NCBI RefSeq assembly: GCF_030863805.1
Contig: NZ_CP132957.1
Coordinates: 2,728,001-2,792,000 of the forward strand
Length of the DNA: 64,000 nucleotides
Direction: 5' to 3'
From: Kineothrix sp. MB12-C1
Lineage (GTDB): Bacteria > Bacillota > Clostridia > Lachnospirales > Lachnospiraceae
Part shown: positions 28,891-38,057 of the stretch, piece after piece
How the letters are laid out: every line of letters begins with the position of its first letter
Numbering within the stretch: the stretch's first letter is position 1
Translations under genes and position numbers: made by a program
The notes under the pieces: generated by a model
What the model was told of the DNA's origin: nothing
Databases searched by the model: none
What the model saw: the letters and a program-made list of their open reading frames with translations, nothing else

Positions 28891-31800
28891 TTATTCAAAT
28901 CCATCAAACTCATCATTATCGAAATTATCTCGATTCAAGCCTTCTTTCTTTTCTTGGTTCTTTAATTTTGTTATAGATATTACTTTTCCGGTCTTCTTCG
29001 TGTTTATCTCCGGTTCCCTATAATCATCGACGAAATCATCATCCAGGGCGCTGTATTCGCTATCTTCGTAAGATGATTCTTCATGAGAAGATTTTTTCCG
29101 AGAAGAAGTAGTAGAGAGCGGTACCTGTTTAGCCTTACTGCGTTCAGGCGTTGTATCGGCTGAATAATTGTCACCTGAGTCTTCGTCCTCTTCCGCATCA
29201 TCCGCTTCTTTCTTCGTTAGAAGGAAGAATACGGCAGCACCAACTGCGGCACATATAAGAAGAATCAGAATCACAATCACAATAATTCTCGGATTAAGGT
29301 CGTTGTTGCCAGTCTTGACCGCAGATGAGAGTACCTCGATATCCGCAGCATCTTCATCTATAGTTTCATCAGTAGTAGAAGCTTCACTGATAACAGCTAA
29401 CTCTGCCATTGAGGAGTCACTAATAATAACCGCATAGTCAGAAGCGTGAGTGAAAGTAAAGATAATATCTCCGGCTTCGGTAACCTCGGCCTCATCGACA
29501 AACTCCAATTGTTCAGACTCTGGATTGTAATAGAATAGGTTGGCAATCCGTCCGGCATTATCTTTTGCTGTATTAATGGTAAGTATGGGAGAAAAATCAA
29601 AACTTCCATTGTGGGCGAGTGTAAGCTCAATTACAGTAACATTCTCGTTTTCACCCTTGGCAGCAGTTAGAATAGCAGAAGGAATGTTGCCGGTATTCAT
29701 CGCTACTCCCATATCGATACCATTGGCTTCATCCGCCACAATATTACGGCCGTTAATGACCCAGCTAATACTATTGCCCATACTGAGCACAACGTCAACA
29801 TCTTTTCCGCGGATGGAAGAAAGGGATTCCTCATACAAAACGGTATTTTTCTTCATATCGATCGTTGCGCGCCCTTCTGCAGCCTTCTTATTCTCGGAAG
29901 AGGAAGGAGACAAACTTCCGGAAGTGTTGTTTTTGGAACCTGTATCCTCGTTAGAACTTTCAGGAGAAGTATTCCCGGAGTTATTCGCATTCGAACCGGA
30001 ATTAGCATTTTCATTTGTATCCGAGTCTGGACTCGTATCGGTATTTGTGTTCGTGTTTGTATTCGGGGTCGTGTTCGTATTCGAATTAGCGCCCGTGTTA
30101 GTATTTGTGTTGGAATTCGTACTTGTATTAGGGGGAGTATCTGTATTCGGCCCCGTATTAGTATTTGAATTCGTATCAGTATTCGAGTCTGTGTTAGTGC
30201 CCGAATTGTTATTTGTTCCGGAACCTGTATTATTGTTCGGGGTATCCGAGCCTCCACCGGAGGAATTATTGCCGTCAGGAACACTTGGCTTAGGGGTAGA
30301 TGGTTGATCAGACGGCAGTTTTGGAATGACCTCTGTATAGGTATCACCAGACCGGGAACAAGTATAGGTGCGGATTCCTTCTTCGGTTGTCGTTGCCTCC
30401 TTTGTTACCTTAGCCGTATAGTTGTGACCGAGCGCGGGGATTTCTTCGGTATATGTATCGCCGCATCGGGAGCAGGTATAAGTCCTGATGCCCTTTTCCG
30501 TACAGGTTGCCTCTTTTGTTATTTTAGAGGTATAACTATGCCCCAGGGCAGGAACGGTTCTTGTCTCCTTGAAGCCGCAGATATGGCAGGAACGGGTGTC
30601 TATACCGGTCTCTGTACAGGTTGCTTCCTTGGTATGCTCCCATTCACCGAAGTCGTGATTCGTACATTCGGTAGTAGGAACTGCATTTACGGTAATCGCA
30701 ATTGCAATGCCCGTCACTGTATTATAGTTAGCAGGGTCCGGATTGTAAGAGGCCTTATGAGAAACGGAGCCTTCTTTGCTAAGAACGGTGGTTGGTGACT
30801 CCCATGCGAATCCGGCAGGCAGCTTAATGGAAGCCAGAGTATTGCCAGATACTGTTTGTAATCCCGTAGGTACTGTATAAGATGGAGTACCCTTAGTGAC
30901 GGTAAGGGGCAATGTTTTCTTTATTGTATTATATTTCCCTGTATCAGTAGGAGTGAAGGTTGCAGCATAACCGGAATTCTTAACGGTGGGTACCGTATCC
31001 GGCGCATCGAAGCTCCATCCGGTAGAAAGTGAGATGCTGCTTAATTTCTGATTCGGATCGTAAGTTATGCCTTTTAAGGTCGGTACTGTATAAACAGGGT
31101 CTATTTTCTGAACGGTTACCTTGCAGGAAGCGATGGAACCGCCGGAAACAGTTGCCGTAATCGTCGTAGTTCCCGGATAGACTGCAGTAACAACTCCATT
31201 TGCATTTATTGTGGCAATGGACTCATTTTCGCTCTTAAACGTAACGGAAGAAGCACTTACCTGTGTATTATCGATAAAAGCAGTTAAAGTGTGAGTCTTA
31301 TCTGCAGCCAGCGTAATGGAAGACTCGCTTAAGGTGACTTCCTTTACCGTGGTAGGCTTAATGCATGCATTGGAAGGCATGCCCTGATATACCGGTATGC
31401 GGAAGACGAAAGGCCTATTCAAAGAACCGGCGTTCATATAAGCTTTTCTCACATTTTGTGCTTCTGAAGAAGGCGCGGCGATATTCTGCATATATTGATG
31501 GTTATGAGTATCCGTTTTCGTAACATTGAACTTCTGAAGGTATAAGGTATCCTGCCCTATTTGTATGTAGTTTTTGGAGATAATATTTGAGCCGCCTCTT
31601 AAGGAGAGATATCGGCTTGTCCAGCCATATTCCTGCGCCTTTTTCAGACCATTTACAATGACCTCCGCATCTCCTTTTCCGGTAGCACCGATATTAAAGT
31701 AGTTGTAAAGTCCGGTGTAGCCGGAATAGGTACCGGATATTAAGGCGGATTTCCCTTCTTTGCCCTGTTCTTGCAATACTCTGGAAGAGAGGTGGAAGGG

Positions 31801-33030
31801 GCTGACTCCATACTCTCCGGCAATAGAAATAAATGCTTTGGAATAGGGTTGATTGTCTCCGGAAATGGTGCCGGACATAAAGGAACCATCCAAGATACCC
31901 TGAACAGCAGTTTCTGTATGATAGGTGGGATTATAGTTTAACTGCTCGAACTGGAAAATATGGTTATCCGTCAGAAAGTTCCTGGGATCCATATAATAGG
32001 CGAGAATACCATCGGTAGGGTAAGCCCAGTTGTTATCATAACTTCCGTTTTTCCAGGCAGAGTTTACCGAGGCATGAATCAGGCTTCGATTTTTTTTATT
32101 TTGTTCGGCAACAATATTACTCCAGTTCAATTCTGTATTCATTTTTACAAAAATCCACTGTGGATGCGCATTTTTTAAGGCGATGAGAGCGGACTGATAG
32201 GATTCGGGAAATTGAGCGATATCAGCGGGAACGCTGCTCACGGCGGAGAAGCTTTGAATACCGAAGGCTCTTGCAGTTACAGGAGCCGTGGTAATGTGTT
32301 CACTTTCGAAGGAGAGCAGGCCTTCATCGGAGTAAGCCAGATAGCTGCGTTCCACATAGCCATTATAGGTAGTGCCCTGAATATTGAAGGATACTCGATA
32401 CCATATATTTTTATGGCTGTCTTCTCCTATCCCGATAATTTGTACGGATTGACCGCTGTTAACGGATATAACAGTATCAGAATGGCTGAAGGCTTCCTTT
32501 TTAATTTCATAGGAATCTACAAGGTAGACGAGAGCGAGAATATCCTTATCTTTTACAATAGTATCCAAGTCGGACTGAGCACTTGTAAGATCAGAAAGAT
32601 AAGTCGAAGATTTCTCCGTATTGACATTTACTGTAATATGGGGAATGTCCTTAGCGGGGTCCAGCGAAGGCGATAATGTATATAAAGTTTCATCCCAGAC
32701 TGGTACGAAGTCGTAGGACTCCGAATCCGTAGAGTTATAATCCTGATCACATTTCCATGTGACAGGAATCTCGGTATGTTCCTCAGAGGAATCGAGATAC
32801 GCCGTCAGATTCTGAGGAAAGGCGGCAAGGAGTTCCGATAAATCCGGTCTGTTATCGAAGCTATGGGCAGAATGCTCTGAGGAAAGTTCATCAAATGAGG
32901 TGATAAGAGGAATTTCTACAGAGGATGCCGTATCGATTTCGGCAGCATGAACAAACTGTGAATTCCCAAGTAAAGAAATTAGTGTTATGATAAGTATGGA
33001 ATGTTGCAGTTTTTTTCGCATGAATTTCAT
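28891..33030 (-). CDS. Large membrane-anchored cell-wall protein with glucosaminidase-like domain
   Basis: 1379 residues. Signal peptide to about A29 (FVHA); an SH3-like region near 170-235; a glucosaminidase-like domain near 330-520 with putative catalytic E421 in LQEQGKEG; a bacterial Ig-like domain near 560-645; two related beta repeats near 650-785; three repeats of about 40 residues with CxxC pairs near 784-907; an Asn/Thr/Ser-rich linker 909-1047; a C-terminal domain; a membrane helix near 1246-1270; and a charged cytoplasmic tail of about 108 residues. It probably cleaves or remodels peptidoglycan at the cell surface. The ATG at 33030 lies eight bases after AGGAG; the ORF could start at 33153 but that would run into the inserted element. 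Confidence 0.85.
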   Translation of the reverse strand: MKFMRKKLQHSILIITLISLLGNSQFVHAAEIDTASSVEIPLITSFDELSSEHSAHSFDNRPDLSELLAAFPQNLTAYLDSSEEHTEIPVTWKCDQDYNSTDSESYDFVPVWDETLYTLSPSLDPAKDIPHITVNVNTEKSSTYLSDLTSAQSDLDTIVKDKDILALVYLVDSYEIKKEAFSHSDTVISVNSGQSVQIIGIGEDSHKNIWYRVSFNIQGTTYNGYVERSYLAYSDEGLLSFESEHITTAPVTARAFGIQSFSAVSSVPADIAQFPESYQSALIALKNAHPQWIFVKMNTELNWSNIVAEQNKKNRSLIHASVNSAWKNGSYDNNWAYPTDGILAYYMDPRNFLTDNHIFQFEQLNYNPTYHTETAVQGILDGSFMSGTISGDNQPYSKAFISIAGEYGVSPFHLSSRVLQEQGKEGKSALISGTYSGYTGLYNYFNIGATGKGDAEVIVNGLKKAQEYGWTSRYLSLRGGSNIISKNYIQIGQDTLYLQKFNVTKTDTHNHQYMQNIAAPSSEAQNVRKAYMNAGSLNRPFVFRIPVYQGMPSNACIKPTTVKEVTLSESSITLAADKTHTLTAFIDNTQVSASSVTFKSENESIATINANGVVTAVYPGTTTITATVSGGSIASCKVTVQKIDPVYTVPTLKGITYDPNQKLSSISLSTGWSFDAPDTVPTVKNSGYAATFTPTDTGKYNTIKKTLPLTVTKGTPSYTVPTGLQTVSGNTLASIKLPAGFAWESPTTVLSKEGSVSHKASYNPDPANYNTVTGIAIAITVNAVPTTECTNHDFGEWEHTKEATCTETGIDTRSCHICGFKETRTVPALGHSYTSKITKEATCTEKGIRTYTCSRCGDTYTEEIPALGHNYTAKVTKEATTTEEGIRTYTCSRSGDTYTEVIPKLPSDQPSTPKPSVPDGNNSSGGGSDTPNNNTGSGTNNNSGTNTDSNTDTNSNTNTGPNTDTPPNTSTNSNTNTNTGANSNTNTTPNTNTNTNTDTSPDSDTNENANSGSNANNSGNTSPESSNEDTGSKNNTSGSLSPSSSENKKAAEGRATIDMKKNTVLYEESLSSIRGKDVDVVLSMGNSISWVINGRNIVADEANGIDMGVAMNTGNIPSAILTAAKGENENVTVIELTLAHNGSFDFSPILTINTAKDNAGRIANLFYYNPESEQLEFVDEAEVTEAGDIIFTFTHASDYAVIISDSSMAELAVISEASTTDETIDEDAADIEVLSSAVKTGNNDLNPRIIVIVILILLICAAVGAAVFFLLTKKEADDAEEDEDSGDNYSADTTPERSKAKQVPLSTTSSRKKSSHEESSYEDSEYSALDDDFVDDYREPEINTKKTGKVISITKLKNQEKKEGLNRDNFDNDEFDGFE

Positions 33031-33060
33031 CGTGTTTTCTCCTATGAATGTACTAAATAT

Positions 33061-33198
33061 GTATAGTTCAGCTTTCGGCTGAGTTATAACATATATGCAC
33101 ACAAAATGCAGTAAAACTGCATTTTGGCGCTTGCAGCACTCGCAAAATTGCATACAGACGCAATTTTGACTTCGCGGTACCTAAGGCCGAATAATAAC
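33061..33198 (-). mobile_element. Family B MITE-like element in the cell-wall gene leader
   Basis: A 138-bp element flanked by the 8-bp direct repeat CTAAATAT (33053-33060 and 33199-33206). Its ends are degenerate forms of the family B inverted repeat (left GTATAGTTCAGC, right GCCGAATAATAAC). Inside are two hairpins (AAAATGCAG/CTGCATTTT, and AAAATTGC/GCAATTTT) shared with the copy at 58544. It lies between the promoter and the start codon, so the leader RNA contains all of it. Confidence 0.75.
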
Positions 33199-33206
33199 CT
33201 AAATAT

Positions 33207-33235
33207 ACTATATTATACCAAAATATTTATGTCAA
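33207..33235 (-). promoter_or_regulatory. Strong promoter for the cell-wall protein
   Basis: On the reverse strand TTGACA (33230-33235) and TATAGT (33207-33212) are 17 bases apart, close to the sigma-A consensus. The expected start is near 33200, inside the right target duplication of the inserted element. Confidence 0.75.
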
Positions 33236-33285
33236 CCGAACGAAGGGGTAATTTCAGGCACTAAAAATTAATATTTTATTATTAT

Positions 33286-33314
33286 TTGAAAAAAGAACAT
33301 AATAATGGTAAAGT
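33286..33314 (+). promoter_or_regulatory. Promoter for the tandem WecG gene
   Basis: TTGAAA (33286-33291) and TAAAGT (33309-33314) with a 17-base spacer, about 35 bases before the start codon. Confidence 0.55.
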
Positions 33315-33347
33315 ATTATATTATGACTTTTAAAGAGGTTTCTTCCT

Positions 33348-34856
33348 ATGAGTGAGAAGCGAATAAAATTTTTAAACACACATATAGATAATCTGACGAT
33401 GGAAGAAGCCGTAAGAGAAGCGAAGCGGCTTATTCTGGAGAAGAAAAATAGTTATGTCGTCACTCCGAATGTGGATCATATTGTGAAAATAGAACATGAC
33501 GGATTATTCCGTGATATTTATGAAGAGGCCGACCTGGTATTGACAGACGGAAAGCCTCTTATTTGGATGTCACGGTGGATGGGAACCCCTATTAAAGAGA
33601 AAATTTCGGGTTCCGATTATTTCCCGGAAGTTTGCAGGATGGCAGCCAAGGAAGGTTTTTCCATTTTTTTACTCGGTGCAGCTGAGGGGGTGGCCAAGAA
33701 GGCGGCAGTCAACCTGATGAGAAAATATAAGAATCTTAAAATTGCAGGTGTTTATTCTCCCAGCTATGCCTTTGAGAACGATGCGAAAGAGATTGCACAT
33801 ATTATTGAAAAAATTAATGAATCGAAAGCAGATATTCTCTGCATCGGACTTGGAACGCCTAAGCAGGAGAAGTTTTATCATCAATATAAAGAACAACTGC
33901 AAGTCCCCCTTACTCTTCATATCGGTGCGACCATTGATTTCGAAGCAGGGGTGGTAAAGCGTGCTCCTAAGTGGATTAGCTACGTTGGTTTAGAATGGTT
34001 TTACCGGCTGTTAAAGGAGCCTCGCAGGCTCTATCGCCGATACCTGTTGGAGGATGTGGAAATCTTCCCTATTTTCCTAAAATACAGGAATTATGGAAGC
34101 GGAAGCACCATACGAACGGATGAGCCGGAGACATGTAGTATTCTGGGAGTGGATATTGCGGTTACTAATATGCGATCTGTTGTCGGCTATCTGACGGAGA
34201 ATCTGGAACAGCTAAGAGGGAAATATGTATGTGTGTCCAATGTACATACGACGGTACTTTCCTATAATGATGAGTCTTATTTGAAGATTCAGAATGAATC
34301 TGCCCTTGCGATTCCGGATGGGAAGCCTCTATCCCTCATATGCAAGGTACGCGGTTATAAGAATGCCCAGCGTGTGGCAGGACCGGATTTAATGCCGGAA
34401 ATATTGCGGTTATCTGAGGAGAAAGGATATCGCCATTATTTCTATGGAAGCACGGAAGAGACGTTAAGAACTTTGGAGTCCAATCTGAAGAAACGTTATC
34501 CTCGTTTGAATATTGTAGGCACATATTCGCCCCCTTTCCGGAACTTGTCGCCGGAAGAGGATGAGGGAATTGTGGAGAAGATAAAAGAAATGAAGCCTGA
34601 TTTCGTATGGGTAGGCCTGGGAGCACCGAAGCAGGAACGTTGGATGTATGCACATCGGGGAAAAATCGATGCTGTGATGCTGGGTGTTGGAGCCGCCTTT
34701 GATTTTCATGCAGGGACGACGAAGCGAGCACCCAAATGGGTGCAGGAGTTCTATCTGGAATGGCTTTATCGCCTGATTCAAGATCCCAGGCGTTTATTCA
34801 AGCGGTATGTTCGTTCGAATATACAGTTTATCTGGTTGATTCTTACAGGACATTGA
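33348..34856 (+). CDS. Tandem WecG/TagA/CpsF-type glycosyltransferase
   Basis: 502 residues containing two copies of a GT26 domain that is normally alone in about 240 residues. Copy 1 (1-245) shows VVTPNVDHIVKI, LVLTDGKPLIW, CIGLGTPKQEKF and LHIGATIDFEAG. Copy 2 (about 260-502) shows VCVSNVHTTVLSY, AIPDGKPLS, VWVGLGAPKQERW and LGVGAAFDFHAG. Both end in a family-typical EW(F/L)YRL stretch followed by basic residues that bind the membrane. These enzymes add N-acetylmannosamine-type sugars to a polyprenyl-linked GlcNAc. Whether both copies are active is unknown; both keep the key motifs. It opens the second glycan region. Confidence 0.9.
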   Translation: MSEKRIKFLNTHIDNLTMEEAVREAKRLILEKKNSYVVTPNVDHIVKIEHDGLFRDIYEEADLVLTDGKPLIWMSRWMGTPIKEKISGSDYFPEVCRMAAKEGFSIFLLGAAEGVAKKAAVNLMRKYKNLKIAGVYSPSYAFENDAKEIAHIIEKINESKADILCIGLGTPKQEKFYHQYKEQLQVPLTLHIGATIDFEAGVVKRAPKWISYVGLEWFYRLLKEPRRLYRRYLLEDVEIFPIFLKYRNYGSGSTIRTDEPETCSILGVDIAVTNMRSVVGYLTENLEQLRGKYVCVSNVHTTVLSYNDESYLKIQNESALAIPDGKPLSLICKVRGYKNAQRVAGPDLMPEILRLSEEKGYRHYFYGSTEETLRTLESNLKKRYPRLNIVGTYSPPFRNLSPEEDEGIVEKIKEMKPDFVWVGLGAPKQERWMYAHRGKIDAVMLGVGAAFDFHAGTTKRAPKWVQEFYLEWLYRLIQDPRRLFKRYVRSNIQFIWLILTGH

Positions 34857-34880
34857 TGCGATATGGAGGAGAGTTTGGAA

Positions 34881-35834
34881 ATGAATAAAAGGGTATTGAT
34901 AACCGGAATTACTGGTATGGTGGGACAACATTTTGCGGAAAGCTTTCGGGCGGATGGTTATGAGGTATGGGGGATTGCCAGATTCTCCGCCTCCAGCAGA
35001 AATGAGGCTATACAGGATTCTTCCGTGATCCGCTGTGATATTTTAGAAAGAGATGCATTGATGCGTCATATCAGGCGTCTGGAGCCGGATATTATCATTC
35101 ATATGGCAGCACAGGCTTTTAATGGAGCTTCCTGGGATGCAGAATATACCACACATATGACGAACTATCAGGGGACTTTGAATGTTCTTTATTGTGCGAG
35201 AGAACTGATGGAGAAGAAGGACGTAAAGGTACTTCTTGCCTGTTCCAGTGCGGAGTACGGAGATATTACGGAGTCGGACTGCCCTCTCGTGGAGGAACGT
35301 CTGCTGAAGCCTCATACGCCCTATGGAGTGTCCAAAGCAGGTACTGAGATGTTGGGATATCAATATTTTGCTAACTATGGATTGAAAGTATATTTGCCAA
35401 GAATGTTCATTCATGTGGGAACGGGACATCCTCCGGCAACGGCAATTCAGAATTTTGCAAGGCAGCTTGCCCTAATTAAGACAGGAAAGATGGAGCCGGA
35501 AATTCATGTGGGTAATTTGGAGAGTGCCAGAGATTTTATTGATGTCAGAGATGGTGTGGCTGCTATGCGTCTGCTTTTGGATAAAGGTACACCAGGGGAG
35601 CCCATTAACATATGTACAGGCAAGGCTTATAAGATATCCGATATTTTGAATATGCTAGTAGAAATATCGGAAACGAAGGTTAAGGTAGTTACTGATGAAG
35701 GGCTGATGCGAGCGGCGGACGAGCCTTTACTTCTTGGAGATAATACAAGAATCAGCGGATTAGGATTTGTACCTTCTTACGGAATTATGGATACGTTAAC
35801 CGACGTATTTCATGATTGGATGGGAAGAATATAG
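34881..35834 (+). CDS. NAD-dependent epimerase/dehydratase, Rmd-like
   Basis: 317 residues of the extended SDR family: RVLITGITGMVGQHFAESF for nucleotide binding, HMAAQAFNGASW, SSAEYGD, and YGVSK with the catalytic Tyr and Lys. ESARDFIDVRDGVAAM resembles GDP-6-deoxymannose reductases, so it may be a second reductase for a 4-keto sugar nucleotide, or a UDP/GDP-sugar epimerase. I take the ATG at 34881, nine bases after GGAGGAG, rather than the ATG at 34863. It sits 24 bases after the WecG gene and 21 before a glycosyltransferase, in one apparent operon that runs to about 40.6 kb. Confidence 0.8.
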   Translation: MNKRVLITGITGMVGQHFAESFRADGYEVWGIARFSASSRNEAIQDSSVIRCDILERDALMRHIRRLEPDIIIHMAAQAFNGASWDAEYTTHMTNYQGTLNVLYCARELMEKKDVKVLLACSSAEYGDITESDCPLVEERLLKPHTPYGVSKAGTEMLGYQYFANYGLKVYLPRMFIHVGTGHPPATAIQNFARQLALIKTGKMEPEIHVGNLESARDFIDVRDGVAAMRLLLDKGTPGEPINICTGKAYKISDILNMLVEISETKVKVVTDEGLMRAADEPLLLGDNTRISGLGFVPSYGIMDTLTDVFHDWMGRI

Positions 35835-35855
35835 AATATACAAGGAATGGATAAT

Positions 35856-36614
35856 ATGGAGCTTGTGATGGAGGAAAGATTCAAAGATTTATCGGTAATA
35901 CTTCCGGCAATGGATGAAACGTATTCGTTGCTACAGACTGTGGATACGATTATGGAGACGTGTCGGAGTGAAGACCTTGCGGAAATTATTATTGTAGTAT
36001 GTGATAGAAGTACGGATGATTGTATCCGGACAGCAGAAGAGATTAAACAAAAATATGGCGGCCAGATTCCGGTAACCGTACATCATCAGAAGAAGCCATT
36101 TGTAGGCGGGGCAGTACAGGAGGGAATTGAAATAGCCAGTGGTTCTCATGTAGTGCTGATGTCTTCCGACTTGGAGACAGACCCGAATCTGATATGTGAG
36201 TTTATACGATTGGAAAAGAAGAACCCTGATAAAATCATAACGGCAACAAGATGGAAAAAGGGGGGCGGATTTGACGGATACAATAAGGTGAAGTTGGTAG
36301 CGAACGCTATTTTCCAGCGAATGATAGCTCTTTTATTTTTTGTGAGTCTTACTGATATTACATACGCCTATCGTATCTTTCCGAGGAGCCTCATGTTATC
36401 GATTTCATGGGAAGAGTTAAAGCATCCTTTTTTCTTGGAGACAGCGTTAAAGCCTATTAGGCTTGGTGTAAAGTTCATTGAAATTCCTGTGAAGTGGACG
36501 GCCAGGACGGAAGGCGTATCACAGAATTCCTTCTGGGCTAATTTTAAATATTTTAAGACGGCATGGCATGTGCGTTTTATGAAGAAAAAGAATATCTTGA
36601 AAAAGAAAGTATAG
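35856..36614 (+). CDS. Family 2 glycosyltransferase
   Basis: 252 residues. GT-A fold with LSVILPAMDETYSLL at the start, a DRSTDD segment and the acidic SSDLETDPN motif in place of a classic DxD. One hydrophobic stretch (RMIALLFFVSLTDITYAYRIF) is likely membrane-associated; no pair of C-terminal helices. It probably makes a polyprenyl-phosphate sugar together with the GtrA protein two genes downstream. The ATG at 35856 lies nine bases after AAGGA; the ATG at 35847 directly abuts that site, so the later one is preferred. Confidence 0.8.
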   Translation: MELVMEERFKDLSVILPAMDETYSLLQTVDTIMETCRSEDLAEIIIVVCDRSTDDCIRTAEEIKQKYGGQIPVTVHHQKKPFVGGAVQEGIEIASGSHVVLMSSDLETDPNLICEFIRLEKKNPDKIITATRWKKGGGFDGYNKVKLVANAIFQRMIALLFFVSLTDITYAYRIFPRSLMLSISWEELKHPFFLETALKPIRLGVKFIEIPVKWTARTEGVSQNSFWANFKYFKTAWHVRFMKKKNILKKKV

Positions 36615-36624
36615 GAATAGAATT

Positions 36625-37620
36625 ATGAATTCACCAGAAAAAAATAAAGTGTATTTGATTACCGGCGCAGCAGGTTTCATCGGTTTCCATTTATCCAAAA
36701 GTCTGCTTGAAAAGGGCGAAAGAGTAATCGGCATCGATAATATGAATGATTATTATGAAGTTTCCTTAAAGGAAGCACGTCTTTCTATTTTGGAGAAATA
36801 TGAACGCTATTCGTTTGAAAGATGCGATTTAGCGGATAAAGAAAAGGTTTTTTCCATATTTGAAGAAGAAAGGCCGGATGTTGTAGTTAATTTGGCAGCT
36901 CAGGCAGGAGTCAGATATAGCATTGATAATCCTGATGCCTATATTCAATCGAATATTGTAGGTTTTTTTCATATATTGGAGGCTTGCCGTAATTATCCGG
37001 TAGAGCATCTGGTTTTTGCCTCTTCCAGTTCAGTATATGGAAGTAATAAGAAGATTCCTTTTTCTACGGAAGATAAGGTGGATCATCCGGTAAGTTTATA
37101 TGCTGCAACGAAGAAGTCCAATGAATTGATGGCTTATTCATACAGCAAGCTATACGGTATTCCGGTGACAGGACTTCGCTTCTTTACAGTGTACGGCCCT
37201 TATGGCAGGCCGGATATGGCTTGTTATAAGTTTGCAAAGAAGATGGTGAAGGGGGAGACGATTCAGATCTATAACAATGGAGATATGTATAGAGATTTTA
37301 CCTATATCGATGATATCGTGGAAGGAATAGAACGATTATTATGCAGCCCCCAGGTAGAGGATGAACAGGGAGCTCGTTATAAGGTTTATAACATTGGGAA
37401 TAACAACCCTGAAAAGTTAATGGACTTCATTGCTGTTCTGGAAAAAAAGCTGGGAATAGAAGCGAAGAAAGAATATCTTCCGATGCAGCCGGGTGATGTA
37501 TATCGTACCTATGCGGATATTACGGATTTGGAAAGAGACTTTGACTTTAAGCCGGGTACCTCTATGGAAGAGGGTATCGGGCGATTTGCAGAATGGTTTA
37601 AGGAGTACTATAATCTATGA
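36625..37620 (+). CDS. UDP-glucuronate 4-epimerase-like SDR
   Basis: 331 residues. Extended SDR enzyme with YLITGAAGFIGFHLSKSL, IDNMNDYYEVSLKEARL, AAQAGVRYSIDNPDAY, SSSSVYG and YAATKK; the NDYYxxxLK and AGVRYS motifs are typical of UDP-glucuronate 4-epimerases. It would supply UDP-galacturonate from UDP-glucuronate in the cytoplasm. A UDP-glucose-type epimerase is the alternative. Its stop overlaps the start of the GtrA gene by four bases (ATGA), so the two are translationally coupled. Confidence 0.87.
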   Translation: MNSPEKNKVYLITGAAGFIGFHLSKSLLEKGERVIGIDNMNDYYEVSLKEARLSILEKYERYSFERCDLADKEKVFSIFEEERPDVVVNLAAQAGVRYSIDNPDAYIQSNIVGFFHILEACRNYPVEHLVFASSSSVYGSNKKIPFSTEDKVDHPVSLYAATKKSNELMAYSYSKLYGIPVTGLRFFTVYGPYGRPDMACYKFAKKMVKGETIQIYNNGDMYRDFTYIDDIVEGIERLLCSPQVEDEQGARYKVYNIGNNNPEKLMDFIAVLEKKLGIEAKKEYLPMQPGDVYRTYADITDLERDFDFKPGTSMEEGIGRFAEWFKEYYNL

Positions 37621-38042
37621 AAAAGTTATTTCATGAAGCGCTGCATTTTGGCATAATAGGTGTAATCAATACGCTGCTCGGTTTCGTTCTCATTATGCTT
37701 TTTTATAATGTAATGCATTTGAATTATTGGGTCGCAAGTGCGACCTCCTATGTGATAGGAAGTATTTTTTCTTATTTCGCCAATAAGAAGCTGACGTTCC
37801 AAGTAGAGGAGAAGAGTGCTGCTTATGTAATAAAGTTTTCGTTGAATATTGCAGTCTGCTATCTTCTCGCTTATGGGATAGCAAGGCCTCTTGTAAGGAG
37901 TGTACTAAGCGATTATTCACAGGTGATCGTAGAAAATATAGCGATTGTTATAGGAATGGGAATGTTTATTGTTTTCAACTTTTTAGGTCAGAAGTTCTTT
38001 GTCTTCAGGAAGAAGGCAGCGATCGAAAATGAAGATATATAG
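37617..38042 (+). CDS. GtrA-like membrane protein (second copy)
   Basis: 141 residues with four membrane segments: LHFGIIGVINTLLGFVLIML, ATSYVIGSIFSYFANKKLTF, then two more ending in FLGQKFFVF. This is the GtrA pattern, and the protein probably flips polyprenyl-linked sugars made by the glycosyltransferase at 35856. It overlaps the epimerase gene by four bases and is followed after 15 bases by an oxidoreductase gene. Confidence 0.85.
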   Translation: MKKLFHEALHFGIIGVINTLLGFVLIMLFYNVMHLNYWVASATSYVIGSIFSYFANKKLTFQVEEKSAAYVIKFSLNIAVCYLLAYGIARPLVRSVLSDYSQVIVENIAIVIGMGMFIVFNFLGQKFFVFRKKAAIENEDI

Positions 38043-38057
38043 GAGAGACTAAGAAGA

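Noticed and set aside
29540-30307. 255-residue forward ORF
   Set aside because: It lies opposite the Asn/Thr/Ser-rich linker and C-terminal part of the cell-wall gene; its Val/Phe-rich repetitive translation is the complement of the AAT/ACT-type repeats, with no ribosome-binding site.
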